A program made the translations under genes and the position numbers. From the NCBI GenBank assembly GCA_937991535.1, contig CALKHN010000002.1, forward strand, positions 100,921 through 164,920: a DNA stretch of 64,000 nt, given 5' to 3'. This DNA is from an uncultured Sphingobacteriales bacterium. GTDB taxonomy: Bacteria > Bacteroidota > Bacteroidia > Chitinophagales > Chitinophagaceae. Within the stretch, counting starts at the first letter, position 1. Every line of letters starts with the position of its first letter. This document shows positions 19,170-28,181 of this stretch, piece after piece. The notes below the pieces were generated by a model. That model made no database searches. It saw only the letters and a list, made by a program, of their open reading frames with translations, and had not been told where the DNA came from.

Positions 19170-19847
19170 ATGAAGATCCTGATAGTTGAGGACGAAAAAG
19201 AACTGAGCAAAAGCATAGTAACCTACTTGAAGCAGGAAAGTTATCTGTGTGAAACTGCACCGGATTTTAGGACAGCCATGGATAAAACAGAGTCTTTTGA
19301 TTATGATTGTATCCTGTTGGATATTTCCTTGCCTGATGGTAACGGTTTGAGTGTACTGAAAGAATTAAAGGCTAATAATAAAACCGATGGGGTTATCATC
19401 ATTTCTGCCAAAAATTCAATTGATGACCGCATCGCCGGTTTAAATCTTGGTGCGGACGATTATATGCCAAAACCTTTTCATTTGTCAGAACTGAGTGCCA
19501 GGATTGCAGCTGTTATCCGCCGCCGCCGTTTCAGCGGCAGTCAACTACTCGTATTTGATGAGCTGGTAATTGACCTGCTGGCTAAGACTGTTACTGTTAA
19601 AAATATTTCTGTTGATCTCACCCGCAAAGAATATGATCTGCTGCTTTATCTTGCTACCAATAAAAACAGGGTTGTATCTAAGAACGCCATAGCCGAAAAT
19701 TTATCAGGCGATGGGGCAGATTTATTTGATAACTTCGACTTTATCTATGCCCACATGAAGAATTTAAAAAAGAAACTAATAGCGGCAGGATGCGATGACT
19801 ATATTAAATCCGTTTACGGAATGGGCTATAAGTTTTCTGTGCAATGA
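19170..19847 (+). CDS. OmpR-family response regulator
   Basis: 225 residues, beginning MKILIVEDEKEL; a TTG two codons upstream is not needed. The receiver domain has acidic residues E7-D8, phosphoacceptor D51 (CILLDISLPDGNG) and the lysine of DDYMPKPFHLSEL. The C-terminal winged helix (LTRKEYDLLLYLATNKNRVV to KSVYGMGYKF) is the DNA-binding domain of the PhoB/OmpR class, which binds tandem 11-bp direct repeats. Its stop overlaps the kinase start (ATGA). The direct-repeat box at 19123 is in its own promoter, and seven further boxes in the window are its likely targets. Similarity to PmrA/QseB-type regulators is general, so I give no symbol. Confidence 0.93.
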   Translation: MKILIVEDEKELSKSIVTYLKQESYLCETAPDFRTAMDKTESFDYDCILLDISLPDGNGLSVLKELKANNKTDGVIIISAKNSIDDRIAGLNLGADDYMPKPFHLSELSARIAAVIRRRRFSGSQLLVFDELVIDLLAKTVTVKNISVDLTRKEYDLLLYLATNKNRVVSKNAIAENLSGDGADLFDNFDFIYAHMKNLKKKLIAAGCDDYIKSVYGMGYKFSVQ

Positions 19848-21118
19848 AACTGCTTCAAAAAACAATACGACATTACTTCATCTATTCATTCATCGTACTT
19901 CTTATTAGTATTCCTGTTTTTTATTATCTCTTGCTCGATATCGTAAAAGAAGATATAGATGAAGATTTGTATGCCAGCAGGGAATTAATTATTCCGAAAC
20001 TAAAAACCGCCATAGCTAATAATACACTTAGTCAAATCCAGTTTTTAGATCACGACTTAGCTGTTGCAAAAAGTGCTAACCCCCGCATTTTTGACACATT
20101 GTATACAGTAGAAATTTTCGACAGCGTTTCAGGTGAAATAGTGCCGCACCGGGTTTTGGCTACTAATATGCAGGTAGGCAGTGAATTTTACCTGATGCAT
20201 ATCCGTACCTCTTTATTGGATTATGATAATCTTATCCAGGCAATCCTCACCGTTGAAATAATTCTGCTCCTGCTTCTCTTAATTGGTTTAATATTGATAA
20301 ACCGCAATCTCACTAAAAAAATATGGAGGCCATTTTATCAAACATTGGATACGCTTAAAAATTACAGGGTAGAAAACCATAATAAACTTTCTTTATCTAC
20401 TTCAAACGTAAAAGAGTTTAATGATCTGAACAGTACTCTGGAGCAATTATCTGAAAGAAACTATTCTGCTTTTACCAGTCAAAAGGAATTTGCAGAAAAC
20501 GCTTCGCATGAAATGCAAACACCGCTAGCTATTCTGCAGGGCAAATTAGAATTATTGATGCAGACTTCCCCTTTAAATGAAGATCAAGCTAAATTGATTG
20601 ATGAAATTGCTGATGCTGGCCAGCGCCTGGTAAGGCTCAATAAAAGCCTGGTCTTGTTAACCAAAATAGACAATAATCAGTTTGCCGAAAAGGAACAGAT
20701 ATCACTCAGGGAAATTGTAGAAAAATTTATTCAGCAGTATAGACCACAAGCTGAGCAAAAAAAGTTGAATATACAGTTTTATTTAACCCAGGATGAGGTG
20801 TTACCTGTAAACAGGGCCCTCATAGAAATACTTGTAAGCAATCTTATTGGCAATTCTATTCGTCATAATAATGAAAAGGGTTCCATAATGATTAGCATTA
20901 GCAAGGGGAAATTAGTTATTCAAAATACCGGAAAAGAAAAAACACTTGATGATAATAAGTTATTTCAGCGATTTCATAAGGAAAGCGCCGACAGTAACAG
21001 TATTGGTCTCGGCCTCGAAATTATAAAAAAAATCTGCACCATTTATCATTATACTATCAGTTACCAGTTCAACAGCGGTTTCCACAATTTTACATTAGAC
21101 TTTAACAATAAAAGTTGA
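19844..21118 (+). CDS. Sensor histidine kinase, partner of the upstream regulator
   Basis: 424 residues. Two membrane helices (about 12-31 and 133-152) flank a roughly 100-residue periplasmic sensor region. The dimerisation/phosphoacceptor helix holds H222 in ASHEMQTPLA. The ATP-binding domain shows the N box (LIGNSIRHN) and a G box (SIGLGLEIIKKIC); the first G box is reduced to VIQNTGKE. The ATG overlaps the regulator stop, so the pair is translationally coupled. The signal sensed is unknown; the putative target genes suggest envelope stress, cationic compounds or metal. Confidence 0.92.
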   Translation: MKLLQKTIRHYFIYSFIVLLISIPVFYYLLLDIVKEDIDEDLYASRELIIPKLKTAIANNTLSQIQFLDHDLAVAKSANPRIFDTLYTVEIFDSVSGEIVPHRVLATNMQVGSEFYLMHIRTSLLDYDNLIQAILTVEIILLLLLLIGLILINRNLTKKIWRPFYQTLDTLKNYRVENHNKLSLSTSNVKEFNDLNSTLEQLSERNYSAFTSQKEFAENASHEMQTPLAILQGKLELLMQTSPLNEDQAKLIDEIADAGQRLVRLNKSLVLLTKIDNNQFAEKEQISLREIVEKFIQQYRPQAEQKKLNIQFYLTQDEVLPVNRALIEILVSNLIGNSIRHNNEKGSIMISISKGKLVIQNTGKEKTLDDNKLFQRFHKESADSNSIGLGLEIIKKICTIYHYTISYQFNSGFHNFTLDFNNKS

Positions 21119-21208
21119 ATAGTATTTAAGAAAGCAACAAGAACGAATAACAGTTGCACAATAGCTGGCAGTATTTTATTCAGAGAGCAAACGACTGAGC
21201 AATTTCTT

Positions 21209-21859
21209 TTATGGCGCTATGGATTTTTCATGTTCTTTGCGGTGAGTTAACCGATAATATTGAATAATAGTGGTACTGAGCAAAATACTCCCGATCACCC
21301 AATTCACAACATCCTGGTGCATTCTGAAAGAACCAATAAGGTAATTTCCGCCATAGATAAATATCATGAACCCAAATAATGAGCCTAACCCGATTCCTAA
21401 AACATAATAGTTATAGAAATTTTCTTTGGGAAGCAGTATTTTATTACCCAATAAAAAAGTACTCCAAAGAAACCAAAATGGAATTTTCATGGGATCTAAA
21501 GCACTCATCAATACGCCTGACCAGAAAGGGTATTCAATATGGGCAGGCATCGCCGATGAAAAATCTGTTTTCCTTATTGCAGCGTTAAAACTAAAAAGGG
21601 CCAATGCAAGAATTATTATAATAGCAATCCACTCAAGAGTTTTAAAGAGTCTCTGCCGCTGGCTTATCCATTTCATTGAAATTAATGCCAGGCGTACAAA
21701 AATCAATTCAGAAATAATGCAACCGGCTGCAAAAGCAAATGCTGCATTTATTCCATTTGAGACCGATACATAAGTAGTAATTAGGTTCAAAGCACCTAAT
21801 GGCAACGACCCGAGAAAACTTATTACCAAGCCCCATCCAAGCACTTTTATCAGGGACAT
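21209..21859 (-). CDS. LysE-superfamily membrane transporter
   Basis: 216 residues with about six membrane helices. The N-terminal GSLPLGALNLITTYVSVSNG matches the GxxPGP-like start of the LysE/RhtB/CadD superfamily, whose members export amino acids or cations. The substrate is unknown. It is the last gene of a leftward set of five (DUF5686, DUF2147, sterol-desaturase-like, unknown, this gene) and converges on the kinase gene. The 58-nt gap to the previous gene allows cotranscription from the box at 26140-26174. Confidence 0.8.
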   Translation of the reverse strand: MSLIKVLGWGLVISFLGSLPLGALNLITTYVSVSNGINAAFAFAAGCIISELIFVRLALISMKWISQRQRLFKTLEWIAIIIILALALFSFNAAIRKTDFSSAMPAHIEYPFWSGVLMSALDPMKIPFWFLWSTFLLGNKILLPKENFYNYYVLGIGLGSLFGFMIFIYGGNYLIGSFRMHQDVVNWVIGSILLSTTIIQYYRLTHRKEHEKSIAP

Positions 21860-21917
21860 ATTATTTGATTATCATCATTTTAAAAGAATCTCTTTAAAAC
21901 TCACGGAGAAATGCCGA

Positions 21918-22244
21918 TCAGTTGTTTTTAACGACCCTGCACATATACTTCCACAGTTGCCCGGCCAGATCTTCCACCGTAAAGCTTTCATCCTGTTGAA
22001 GCAGCAGGCTGTAGGAAAACTTCATCATGACTGCTTTGCCGGTTTCCATTATAACAGTAATTAGCTCAGCAATCGTAAAATTAAGCTCCATGAAAAGTTT
22101 TGCTTGAAGTGAAACGGGTTCGGCCCTTTCCCCTGCCTGCTTTCTGCAGGTTGTTAAAACTATTTTACATACTTCATCCCGGCCCTTTATGTAATCTATA
22201 ATATCAGGGATAAACAAAGGCATTGTTACTGCAACGTATTTCAT
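21918..22244 (-). CDS. Hypothetical protein, 108 residues
   Basis: I do not recognise a family. The protein (MKYVAVTMPLFIPDIIDYIK...) has no signal peptide, is mixed alpha/beta in appearance, and contains two cysteines in KIVLTTCRKQ and KYMCRVV. It lies 33 nt after the sterol-desaturase-like gene and 58 nt before the LysE-like gene on the same strand, so it is likely part of the five-gene operon. The tight packing is the main evidence that it is real. Confidence 0.55.
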   Translation of the reverse strand: MKYVAVTMPLFIPDIIDYIKGRDEVCKIVLTTCRKQAGERAEPVSLQAKLFMELNFTIAELITVIMETGKAVMMKFSYSLLLQQDESFTVEDLAGQLWKYMCRVVKNN

Positions 22245-22277
22245 AACTTTAATTTATTGGGTAATGCATACTCCATG

Positions 22278-23132
22278 TTATAGTTCTTTATCAGTTTGTA
22301 TAGGTTGATGATCATTGTTGGCTTTGCGGTATTTTCCAAAAGGCAGTTTAGCCAGTGAAATAAAACTGTTTATCTCTTTCTTTTTCATGTAGGTATCCAC
22401 GCCAAAAATCAATTCACCTGCGGGTAACTTCTTATATGTGCCAAACAACCTGTCCCAGATACTTAATACATCGCCATAGTTGGAATCGGTATAAGGTTGC
22501 TTATAGTGATGATGCACCTGGTGCAGATTAGGAGTAATAAAAACCAACCCAATTATTGAATCCGCTTTCTCTGGCAGGCGGTAATTCATGTGAGCAAACA
22601 ATGTGGTAAATGCCTGGATGATCTGCCGGAGCATCAAAATCCAGAATGCCGCCCCGCTGATAAAAACCCAGAACAGAGTAAAGGAAAGACGAATGATATT
22701 TTCTCCCGGATGCTCCCGAAGCGTCGTGGACACATCCACTACGGGATCGCTGTGATGTACTATATGAAACATCCATAATCGTTTTACTTTGTGCATGGTT
22801 ACATGATAAACATATTCCCCAAAGTCAAGAAACACAAATGTTATAATAAAAAGTACAAGAGGAGTTTTACTGAACGGCAGGTAGTATAAAAAACCAAATT
22901 GATGCTGGGTTGTCCATTCAATAGTTTTTATAAAGGCAAAACCCAGCAGCAACTGCCCCGGCACACTGGTGAGTATAAAGGGGCCATTGGTAAATGCATG
23001 TTTCCATTTTTTATAATTAAAAATAATACCGGCAACATTCTCAATATTCCAGCTAAGGATAAACAGGCTTACGAAAACCCATAGCTGAAGTTGATGACCA
23101 TGACCAGTTAAGAATTGTTGGATAGGATTCAT
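22278..23132 (-). CDS. Sterol desaturase / fatty-acid hydroxylase family membrane enzyme
   Basis: 284 residues, with membrane helices interleaved with the conserved His motifs of the di-iron family: HVTMH, FHIVHH and HQVHHH. Members hydroxylate or desaturate lipids at the membrane. In bacteria, substrates include sterol-like lipids, carotenoids and fatty acyl chains; here a membrane lipid or lipid A acyl group is plausible but unproven. A downstream SNYGDVLSIWDRLFGTY motif is also typical. It follows the DUF2147 gene by 14 nt and belongs to the operon driven from 26140-26174. Confidence 0.87.
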   Translation of the reverse strand: MNPIQQFLTGHGHQLQLWVFVSLFILSWNIENVAGIIFNYKKWKHAFTNGPFILTSVPGQLLLGFAFIKTIEWTTQHQFGFLYYLPFSKTPLVLFIITFVFLDFGEYVYHVTMHKVKRLWMFHIVHHSDPVVDVSTTLREHPGENIIRLSFTLFWVFISGAAFWILMLRQIIQAFTTLFAHMNYRLPEKADSIIGLVFITPNLHQVHHHYKQPYTDSNYGDVLSIWDRLFGTYKKLPAGELIFGVDTYMKKKEINSFISLAKLPFGKYRKANNDHQPIQTDKEL

Positions 23133-23146
23133 TTTATTTTGGTGGT

Positions 23147-23596
23147 TTATAAAACTTTTTTAAAACACATATTTTGCCCGAGAAATTCAAAATGCCAGAA
23201 CCCTCTTACTTTTAAACAGCCATCGCTTGTTAGCCATGCCTTTGCATTCCAGTCTTTACCGCTACTGGCATCATAAATTCTTCCGCCATGCCATTCATTG
23301 TCCTCACTATTATACACCAGCCCGTGCATTACTTCCAGCCCAATAATTTTTCTTGTACGCAGTAATTTGTTGGGGTTTTTGCTGTCACACCTTATATTCA
23401 TTGGTCTGCTTTTATCATCACTGTCATCAAACCAGGTAACTCTTGCTTTGTATTCTTTCTCTGTTTTAAAAATCTCCACTTCAATATTTTTCTCTGTACT
23501 CATCCAACGGCCAGAAATATCATTAGTACAGTGTTGTGCTGCGGCAAACGTTGTCAGCGTTATCAGCAATACTGGCAGAAAACTAATTTTCTTCAT
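23147..23596 (-). CDS. DUF2147 exported protein
   Basis: 149 residues starting MKKISFLPVLLITLTTFAAA, a signal peptide. A longer frame reaching 23641 would overlap the DUF5686 gene and lacks a signal at its start, so the shorter start is chosen. The mature part carries the DUF2147 pattern: ISGRWMSTEKNIEVEIFK early, then GLEVMHGLVYN, WHGGRIYDASSGKDWNAKAW, and LKVRGFWHFEFLGQNMCF at the end. The family is probably periplasmic with a lipocalin-like fold and unknown ligand. It sits directly between DUF5686 and the desaturase-like gene. Confidence 0.85.
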   Translation of the reverse strand: MKKISFLPVLLITLTTFAAAQHCTNDISGRWMSTEKNIEVEIFKTEKEYKARVTWFDDSDDKSRPMNIRCDSKNPNKLLRTRKIIGLEVMHGLVYNSEDNEWHGGRIYDASSGKDWNAKAWLTSDGCLKVRGFWHFEFLGQNMCFKKVL

Positions 23597-23606
23597 AATG
23601 CGGGCT

Positions 23607-26123
23607 TTAAAATGATAATGTGAGACCGAGGTAAATACCATCCTTTCTTGCGTAAGGGTTATTCAGATAATTTAATCTCCGGTAATATTCTATGGACAAT
23701 ACATGAAAAATATTTTCAATCCCCACACTGGCTTCCATAAACGGAGCTTTGCCGATGAGATTAAAATTGGAGCTTTTGTTATAGTCAATATTCGGCTTAC
23801 GCATATCACCCCAGTATGAATTAAATGAAAACCTTTCCCGCCATCCTAATTTTTGAAGCAGCGGAATTTTGTCGAGCAATGTTCCACCCAGGTTAAACCT
23901 TGTGTGCAAGCTCACATATCTATCAGCGGCAAATTCATAAGGTGCCATGGTGTTAAACTGGTATTTACTGGCCACATAATATTCATTACCTGCAGGTATA
24001 TTCAGCAGTAGGTAAGGAATAGCACCAAATATTTTACCCGCTTCCAGTTTGTAATACAACATCATTTTGGGGGGTAAACGCAAACGCTGCTCAATACCAA
24101 CATTTACTTTATGAAACTCAAACTGTGCTTTACCCTGCTCAAAGCCATAGGTATAGTTTGCATAAAGTACAGGTGAAAATGTCCCCAACCGTAAGTTGTC
24201 ATAATTAAGAATAGTACTACGTTCTTTGTGGGCATAGCGTATTCCGAAAGAAGCTTCAGCAACTGGCAATTTTTTTTCAAAAACACTGTCATAAGGCTTA
24301 TCTATTGCCGGGTTGATGGGCCGGTATTTAAAATCGAAAACAGGATTCAGCTCTTTATAACTGAGTGAGGCTTTTGCTGTAAAGTTTGGAGATAGATATT
24401 GCTCATGTTTCAACATAGCCTGCTTGATATACATCCGGGTAAAAGGAACATTTTTACGCAGCATCGAGTTGATGATATTGTCTTTGTCTAATTCATCATC
24501 CTGGTCAATAATATAATCGTAGTCGCTGCCATAACTCATGGTTGTTTTGGTCCACCTGGCTTCATTCCATACATATTTAAGGCCCAGCATTCCTTTTAGT
24601 TTTTGATCTTTGGTTCCATACGCTCCGTAACCAAACAGGTTTATTTTTTTGCTGATGCCGGGCATTGTCCAGAAGCCAAGGCGAAAACGCCAGCCTTCAA
24701 TCGGGTTTTTACTGACAAACGATGAATATGGACCCACGCGAACATATTTGCCAAAATCCCAGTAGCCAGTACCGGCAAAAGCTATCAGTTTTACATCCCT
24801 TTGAAAGCGGTTGTTCTCTTTCAAAGAATCCACCATTTTATAAATATTCTTTTCGTGGTTCGTTAGCGAATCGGGGCGGTTTTGTTGCCAGAATATTTCC
24901 GGTTTTTCCCAATTCGTAGTTTGTTCTTTCTTTACAAGCCCTTTTACTACATCCCCTGGTTCGCCGGTGTTGAGTTTAATTTTATTTGTTACAGTCGTAT
25001 TTTTGATAATAAATTTTACACTGTTTTTATTCTCCTGGACCGGGATGCCTAATAAAGCAAGTCCGCTTTCAAATTTTACTTCCGAAGAAAATTTGTAGGG
25101 CATATACACCCATTTATCAACAGTACTGTCATATACCTGTTTATAATCTTCGCTGTAGTTTATATCGTTTACAAAATTCAGGTTGGCGGTTTTGCTCAGG
25201 TGCATATCCACCGTTTCAACAGCCAGTGTAGCAGTATTTATCCAAAGCGTTCCGCTAAAAGCCCTTTCAAATGTATGTAGGGGTGTAAAACGGATCTGTT
25301 GCAGTGTATCGCCATTATCCGAAGCCATTTTATCGCCTTCAAAATATTTATAATAAGTAAAGGCGTTTGAGTTCAGGGGGCTTACATAAGTTTGATCAAA
25401 AACGGGTATCCAGTCATCGTACACATTAAAATTGAAGTAAAATTTATCCAGCTTGCTCAGGAGGTTATCCGTTTTTAGACCGAGGTTCTTTTTTGCAATG
25501 ATATTTTCCCGGTCAATATTGGGTGAAACAGAATGATAATTATTAGCGAGCCTTTCCGCAAAGTAAATAGGCAGCTCTTTGTCATCAATGGCCGCACTGT
25601 CCAGACCGGCATAGGTTTTCATCAACAGGCTTTTTAAACCATTGCCTTTTGACTTTTTAAAATCAATGTGGTCAAGATCTAGTTCATTACGGGTGTATCG
25701 TTGATAGCTATAGCTCCGAAAACGGGAAGGATTATTGTTGGATTTATGGTCTATCACTTTTTCCATGAAAGTTTTTCCTGGTTTCTTTGAAGCACCCACT
25801 ACGACTTCGCCCAAGTCACTTATTTTATTTTTCATATGAATAAACAGATTCATTGTTTGTCCATGCTTTAAGGAAAGTGTAAAGGATTCAAAACCCACAC
25901 TGGTAATTTCTAAACTGTCATACCACTCGTTGATGTGCAAGCGGAAACTGCCATCGGTTTTTGATATAGTGCTGTAGCTGCTTCCTTTTAAATGTACCGT
26001 AGCGTTCTGCATCGGTCTGCCGGTAAGATCTTCAGTGATTTTCCCGGAAATGATATAACTGCTTTGCGAAAAACAAATTCCGGTAAGGGAAATCAGTATA
26101 GCAGTTAGCATCAATTTACACAT
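23607..26123 (-). CDS. Outer-membrane DUF5686 protein with carboxypeptidase-like regulatory domain
   Basis: 838 residues. After the signal peptide (MCKLMLTAILISLTGICFSQ) comes a carboxypeptidase-like regulatory domain (GKITEDLTGRPMQNATVHLKG), then the long DUF5686 region, and a beta-barrel-like C-terminus ending GIYLGLTLSF. The family is common in Bacteroidota outer membranes and has no firm function. It is the first gene of the leftward operon and has a direct-repeat box and -7 element 17-50 nt upstream of its ATG. Regulation by the two-component system nearby is inferred from that box. Confidence 0.88.
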   Translation of the reverse strand: MCKLMLTAILISLTGICFSQSSYIISGKITEDLTGRPMQNATVHLKGSSYSTISKTDGSFRLHINEWYDSLEITSVGFESFTLSLKHGQTMNLFIHMKNKISDLGEVVVGASKKPGKTFMEKVIDHKSNNNPSRFRSYSYQRYTRNELDLDHIDFKKSKGNGLKSLLMKTYAGLDSAAIDDKELPIYFAERLANNYHSVSPNIDRENIIAKKNLGLKTDNLLSKLDKFYFNFNVYDDWIPVFDQTYVSPLNSNAFTYYKYFEGDKMASDNGDTLQQIRFTPLHTFERAFSGTLWINTATLAVETVDMHLSKTANLNFVNDINYSEDYKQVYDSTVDKWVYMPYKFSSEVKFESGLALLGIPVQENKNSVKFIIKNTTVTNKIKLNTGEPGDVVKGLVKKEQTTNWEKPEIFWQQNRPDSLTNHEKNIYKMVDSLKENNRFQRDVKLIAFAGTGYWDFGKYVRVGPYSSFVSKNPIEGWRFRLGFWTMPGISKKINLFGYGAYGTKDQKLKGMLGLKYVWNEARWTKTTMSYGSDYDYIIDQDDELDKDNIINSMLRKNVPFTRMYIKQAMLKHEQYLSPNFTAKASLSYKELNPVFDFKYRPINPAIDKPYDSVFEKKLPVAEASFGIRYAHKERSTILNYDNLRLGTFSPVLYANYTYGFEQGKAQFEFHKVNVGIEQRLRLPPKMMLYYKLEAGKIFGAIPYLLLNIPAGNEYYVASKYQFNTMAPYEFAADRYVSLHTRFNLGGTLLDKIPLLQKLGWRERFSFNSYWGDMRKPNIDYNKSSNFNLIGKAPFMEASVGIENIFHVLSIEYYRRLNYLNNPYARKDGIYLGLTLSF

Positions 26124-26139
26124 GTGCGTTATTTATGGA

Positions 26140-26174
26140 GTAAAGGGAATAACAGATGCTGTACAGATCCTGAA
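26140..26174 (-). promoter_or_regulatory. Direct-repeat box and -7 element of the DUF5686 operon
   Basis: Read on the minus strand: TTCAGGATCTG (26174-26164), TACAGCATCTG (26163-26153), eight nt, then TTTAC (26144-26140). The register and spacing are identical to the sites at 36835, 36997, 38085 and 39874. It lies 16 nt before the DUF5686 start codon and faces the five-gene leftward operon. Confidence 0.7.
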
Positions 26175-26373
26175 TTACCATGATTTGCTTTTTCGTTTAA
26201 CAAATATTTATTGTCCTTTTGTTTCCTGCATCATTACTGGTATCAAACATTGCCGGCGTTGCACACTTATACTTTCTCTATGCTGTCCGGCAATTCATTC
26301 AAAAAAGTTTGGGCAAACAAATACCGGCTGCGGTTTTGCAACCGGTATTATTAAACCTAACCACCACTTTACC

Positions 26374-27258
26374 TTATTGATGCAGTGTAATCACAGGTAT
26401 CGTTGTTTTCTGTCCTGCCAGTACCTGCACATTATTTACTGTAGTATCCCTGTACGGCGCTGTAGCTTTGAATAAAACTGAATAGCTGGCAGGCTGTAAC
26501 CCCCTTATTTTAAATTCACCGTCTTCCTCAGGTATAGCATAAGCCGTATCCGTACTGTTATATACTTTTATCATGGCATGTGCTTCACGGGGCTTTACCA
26601 TGCCCTCAATTTTACCACTTGTATTATCAGAATAACATTTCAATTCGGGTTCAAAGCAATAACCGCCGCTATCAAATTCAACTGATTTGGCTACATCAAA
26701 ATCTATTCTTATTCTCACCTGGCCAGTAGGCAATGTGTCAATAGTATTGCTCCTGACCTTTACGTAGATATATGGCCGGTTATCACAAAACGGAAGCCGA
26801 TAAGAGTGTGTACTGTCTATCCAGACGGTATTATTTGTGCCTAATGTGATTCTCGCTTTGGTAATCTTGCCAATATTCGCATAGCTGCTGGCGATCAATG
26901 TATCCACGCCGTTCTTTAATTTTAATAAATCATATATACGGGATGTTACGCTCAGGGTATCCCATTGCCCGAAACGATCATGGTCTTCATGGTCATTATC
27001 ACCATCATGGTCGTCGTTGTAATAATCGTCATCGTGATGAACTGAACCTGTATCTACTTTTACTTCCACATACCGTATATCTACCAGCACTTTCAGGAGA
27101 TGGGGAACAGGATCATCGTTCATATACACCAATACACTTTGCTTACCCGCAGGGGCGGTATTTATGGTAGCTGATTTTTCTTTGTTGCAGGAGACAATAA
27201 GTAAGATGAGTGCAACAGACATCAGCAACATCCATCCACCGCTTTTTTTAGTTTTCAT
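26374..27258 (-). CDS. DUF4382 lipoprotein with an Asp/His-rich insert
   Basis: 294 residues from the ATG at 27258 (MKTKKSGGWMLLMSVALILL, lipobox IVSC); a longer frame upstream has no signal at its start. The DUF4382 domain (SVLVYMNDDPVPHLLKVLVD to KSVEFDSGGYCFEP) is followed by a carboxypeptidase-regulatory-like domain (KIEGMVKPREAHAMIKVYN). Between the first strands lies a striking acidic/His run (HHDDDYYNDDHDGDNDHEDH), a likely site for divalent cations. The gene stands alone between the DUF5686 operon and the sigma-factor gene. No direct-repeat box is seen in front of it. Confidence 0.82.
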   Translation of the reverse strand: MKTKKSGGWMLLMSVALILLIVSCNKEKSATINTAPAGKQSVLVYMNDDPVPHLLKVLVDIRYVEVKVDTGSVHHDDDYYNDDHDGDNDHEDHDRFGQWDTLSVTSRIYDLLKLKNGVDTLIASSYANIGKITKARITLGTNNTVWIDSTHSYRLPFCDNRPYIYVKVRSNTIDTLPTGQVRIRIDFDVAKSVEFDSGGYCFEPELKCYSDNTSGKIEGMVKPREAHAMIKVYNSTDTAYAIPEEDGEFKIRGLQPASYSVLFKATAPYRDTTVNNVQVLAGQKTTIPVITLHQ

Positions 27259-27590
27259 ACATTTTGATGTGATTAAATAATGCATATTGGCTATTAGACA
27301 ACTGAGTAATAAAAAAGGGTTGGGTGAGTTGGATATACTACAAAAACCTTGTACTTTTTTTGTGATCATATCTCTTTGTTAACAAGTGTTATTTAATAGA
27401 AAAAAAGAACTTCTGAGGAGTATTATAACTGACCCGGAGCTAACGATACTTCGGCAATATCGATTTCTATACACTATCTATTTCCTGGAATTTTAATAAT
27501 TCAGATTCTCTACAGTGTTGCTGAGTAGTCTTGCTTTTATACTTTTTTTATAAACAGCCAGGTTTAACCCAACCAAAATTTCCCGGTTGT
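27259..27590. other. Divergent intergenic region between DUF4382 and sigma factor genes
   Basis: About 330 bases with no gene. It holds the direct-repeat box at 27500-27521 facing the sigma-factor gene. On the minus strand towards DUF4382 I see only AT-rich sequence and no convincing -7 element. No hairpin or repeat beyond this was found. Confidence 0.5.
27500..27533 (+). promoter_or_regulatory. Direct-repeat box upstream of the ECF sigma gene
   Basis: TTCAGATTCTC (27500-27510) and TACAGTGTTGC (27511-27521), then TAGTCTTG (27526-27533) as a one-mismatch TAnnTTTG element whose final G falls at the same distance as in the box at 19123. The sigma gene starts at 27591. This would place a second regulator under control of the two-component system. 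Confidence 0.6.
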
Positions 27591-28169
27591 ATGTCTATGC
27601 AGCAAACCAACCACATTTTGTCCGATAGCACCGAAACGATCATACGAGGCTGCCTCGCAGGCGACAGAGCTTCGCAGGCTAAACTCTATCATTTATTTGC
27701 GAGCAAAATGATGGGGGTATGTATGTGGTATGCCCGCAACCGGGAGGAAGCAGAAGAAATTTTACAGGATGGGTTTGTAAGGGTATTTCGTTATATGAAC
27801 TCTTACAGCCGGCAAGGGTCTTTTGAAGGTTGGGTGCGTTCAACAATGGTGAGTGCGGCTTTGTCGAAGTACCGGAATAAATCAACACGGATGTGGGTGG
27901 TAACGGAATTCAATAACGATGTGCATGATGTTTCAGAGCAAGCTGGTTTTATATCAAAGTATGACGAAAGGGAATTGATAAAGTTAGTACAGCAACTGCC
28001 GCCTGCTTACCGCATGGTTTTTAATCTCTATGTTTTTGAAGGGCTAAAGCACAGAGAAATAGCCAAAGCACTACAGGTATCGGAAGGCACATCAAAAAGT
28101 AACCTGGCCGATGCAAGAAAAATATTGCAAAACGCCATTAAAGTAAAAAAAAAGGTAGCAGCGTCTTAA
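27591..28169 (+). CDS. ECF-type RNA polymerase sigma factor
   Basis: 192 residues from MSMQQTNH; upstream in-frame codons begin with a TTG inside the promoter and are rejected. Region 2 is recognisable (YARNREEAEEILQDGFVRVFRYMNSY) and region 4 carries a helix-turn-helix (LKHREIAKALQVSEGTSKSNL). It directs RNA polymerase to envelope or stress promoters in this class; the targets are unknown. The next gene, 12 nt downstream, has an anti-sigma-like cytoplasmic end, so the pair probably forms a regulatory unit. Confidence 0.9.
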   Translation: MSMQQTNHILSDSTETIIRGCLAGDRASQAKLYHLFASKMMGVCMWYARNREEAEEILQDGFVRVFRYMNSYSRQGSFEGWVRSTMVSAALSKYRNKSTRMWVVTEFNNDVHDVSEQAGFISKYDERELIKLVQQLPPAYRMVFNLYVFEGLKHREIAKALQVSEGTSKSNLADARKILQNAIKVKKKVAAS

Positions 28170-28181
28170 AATAAATAGCTT

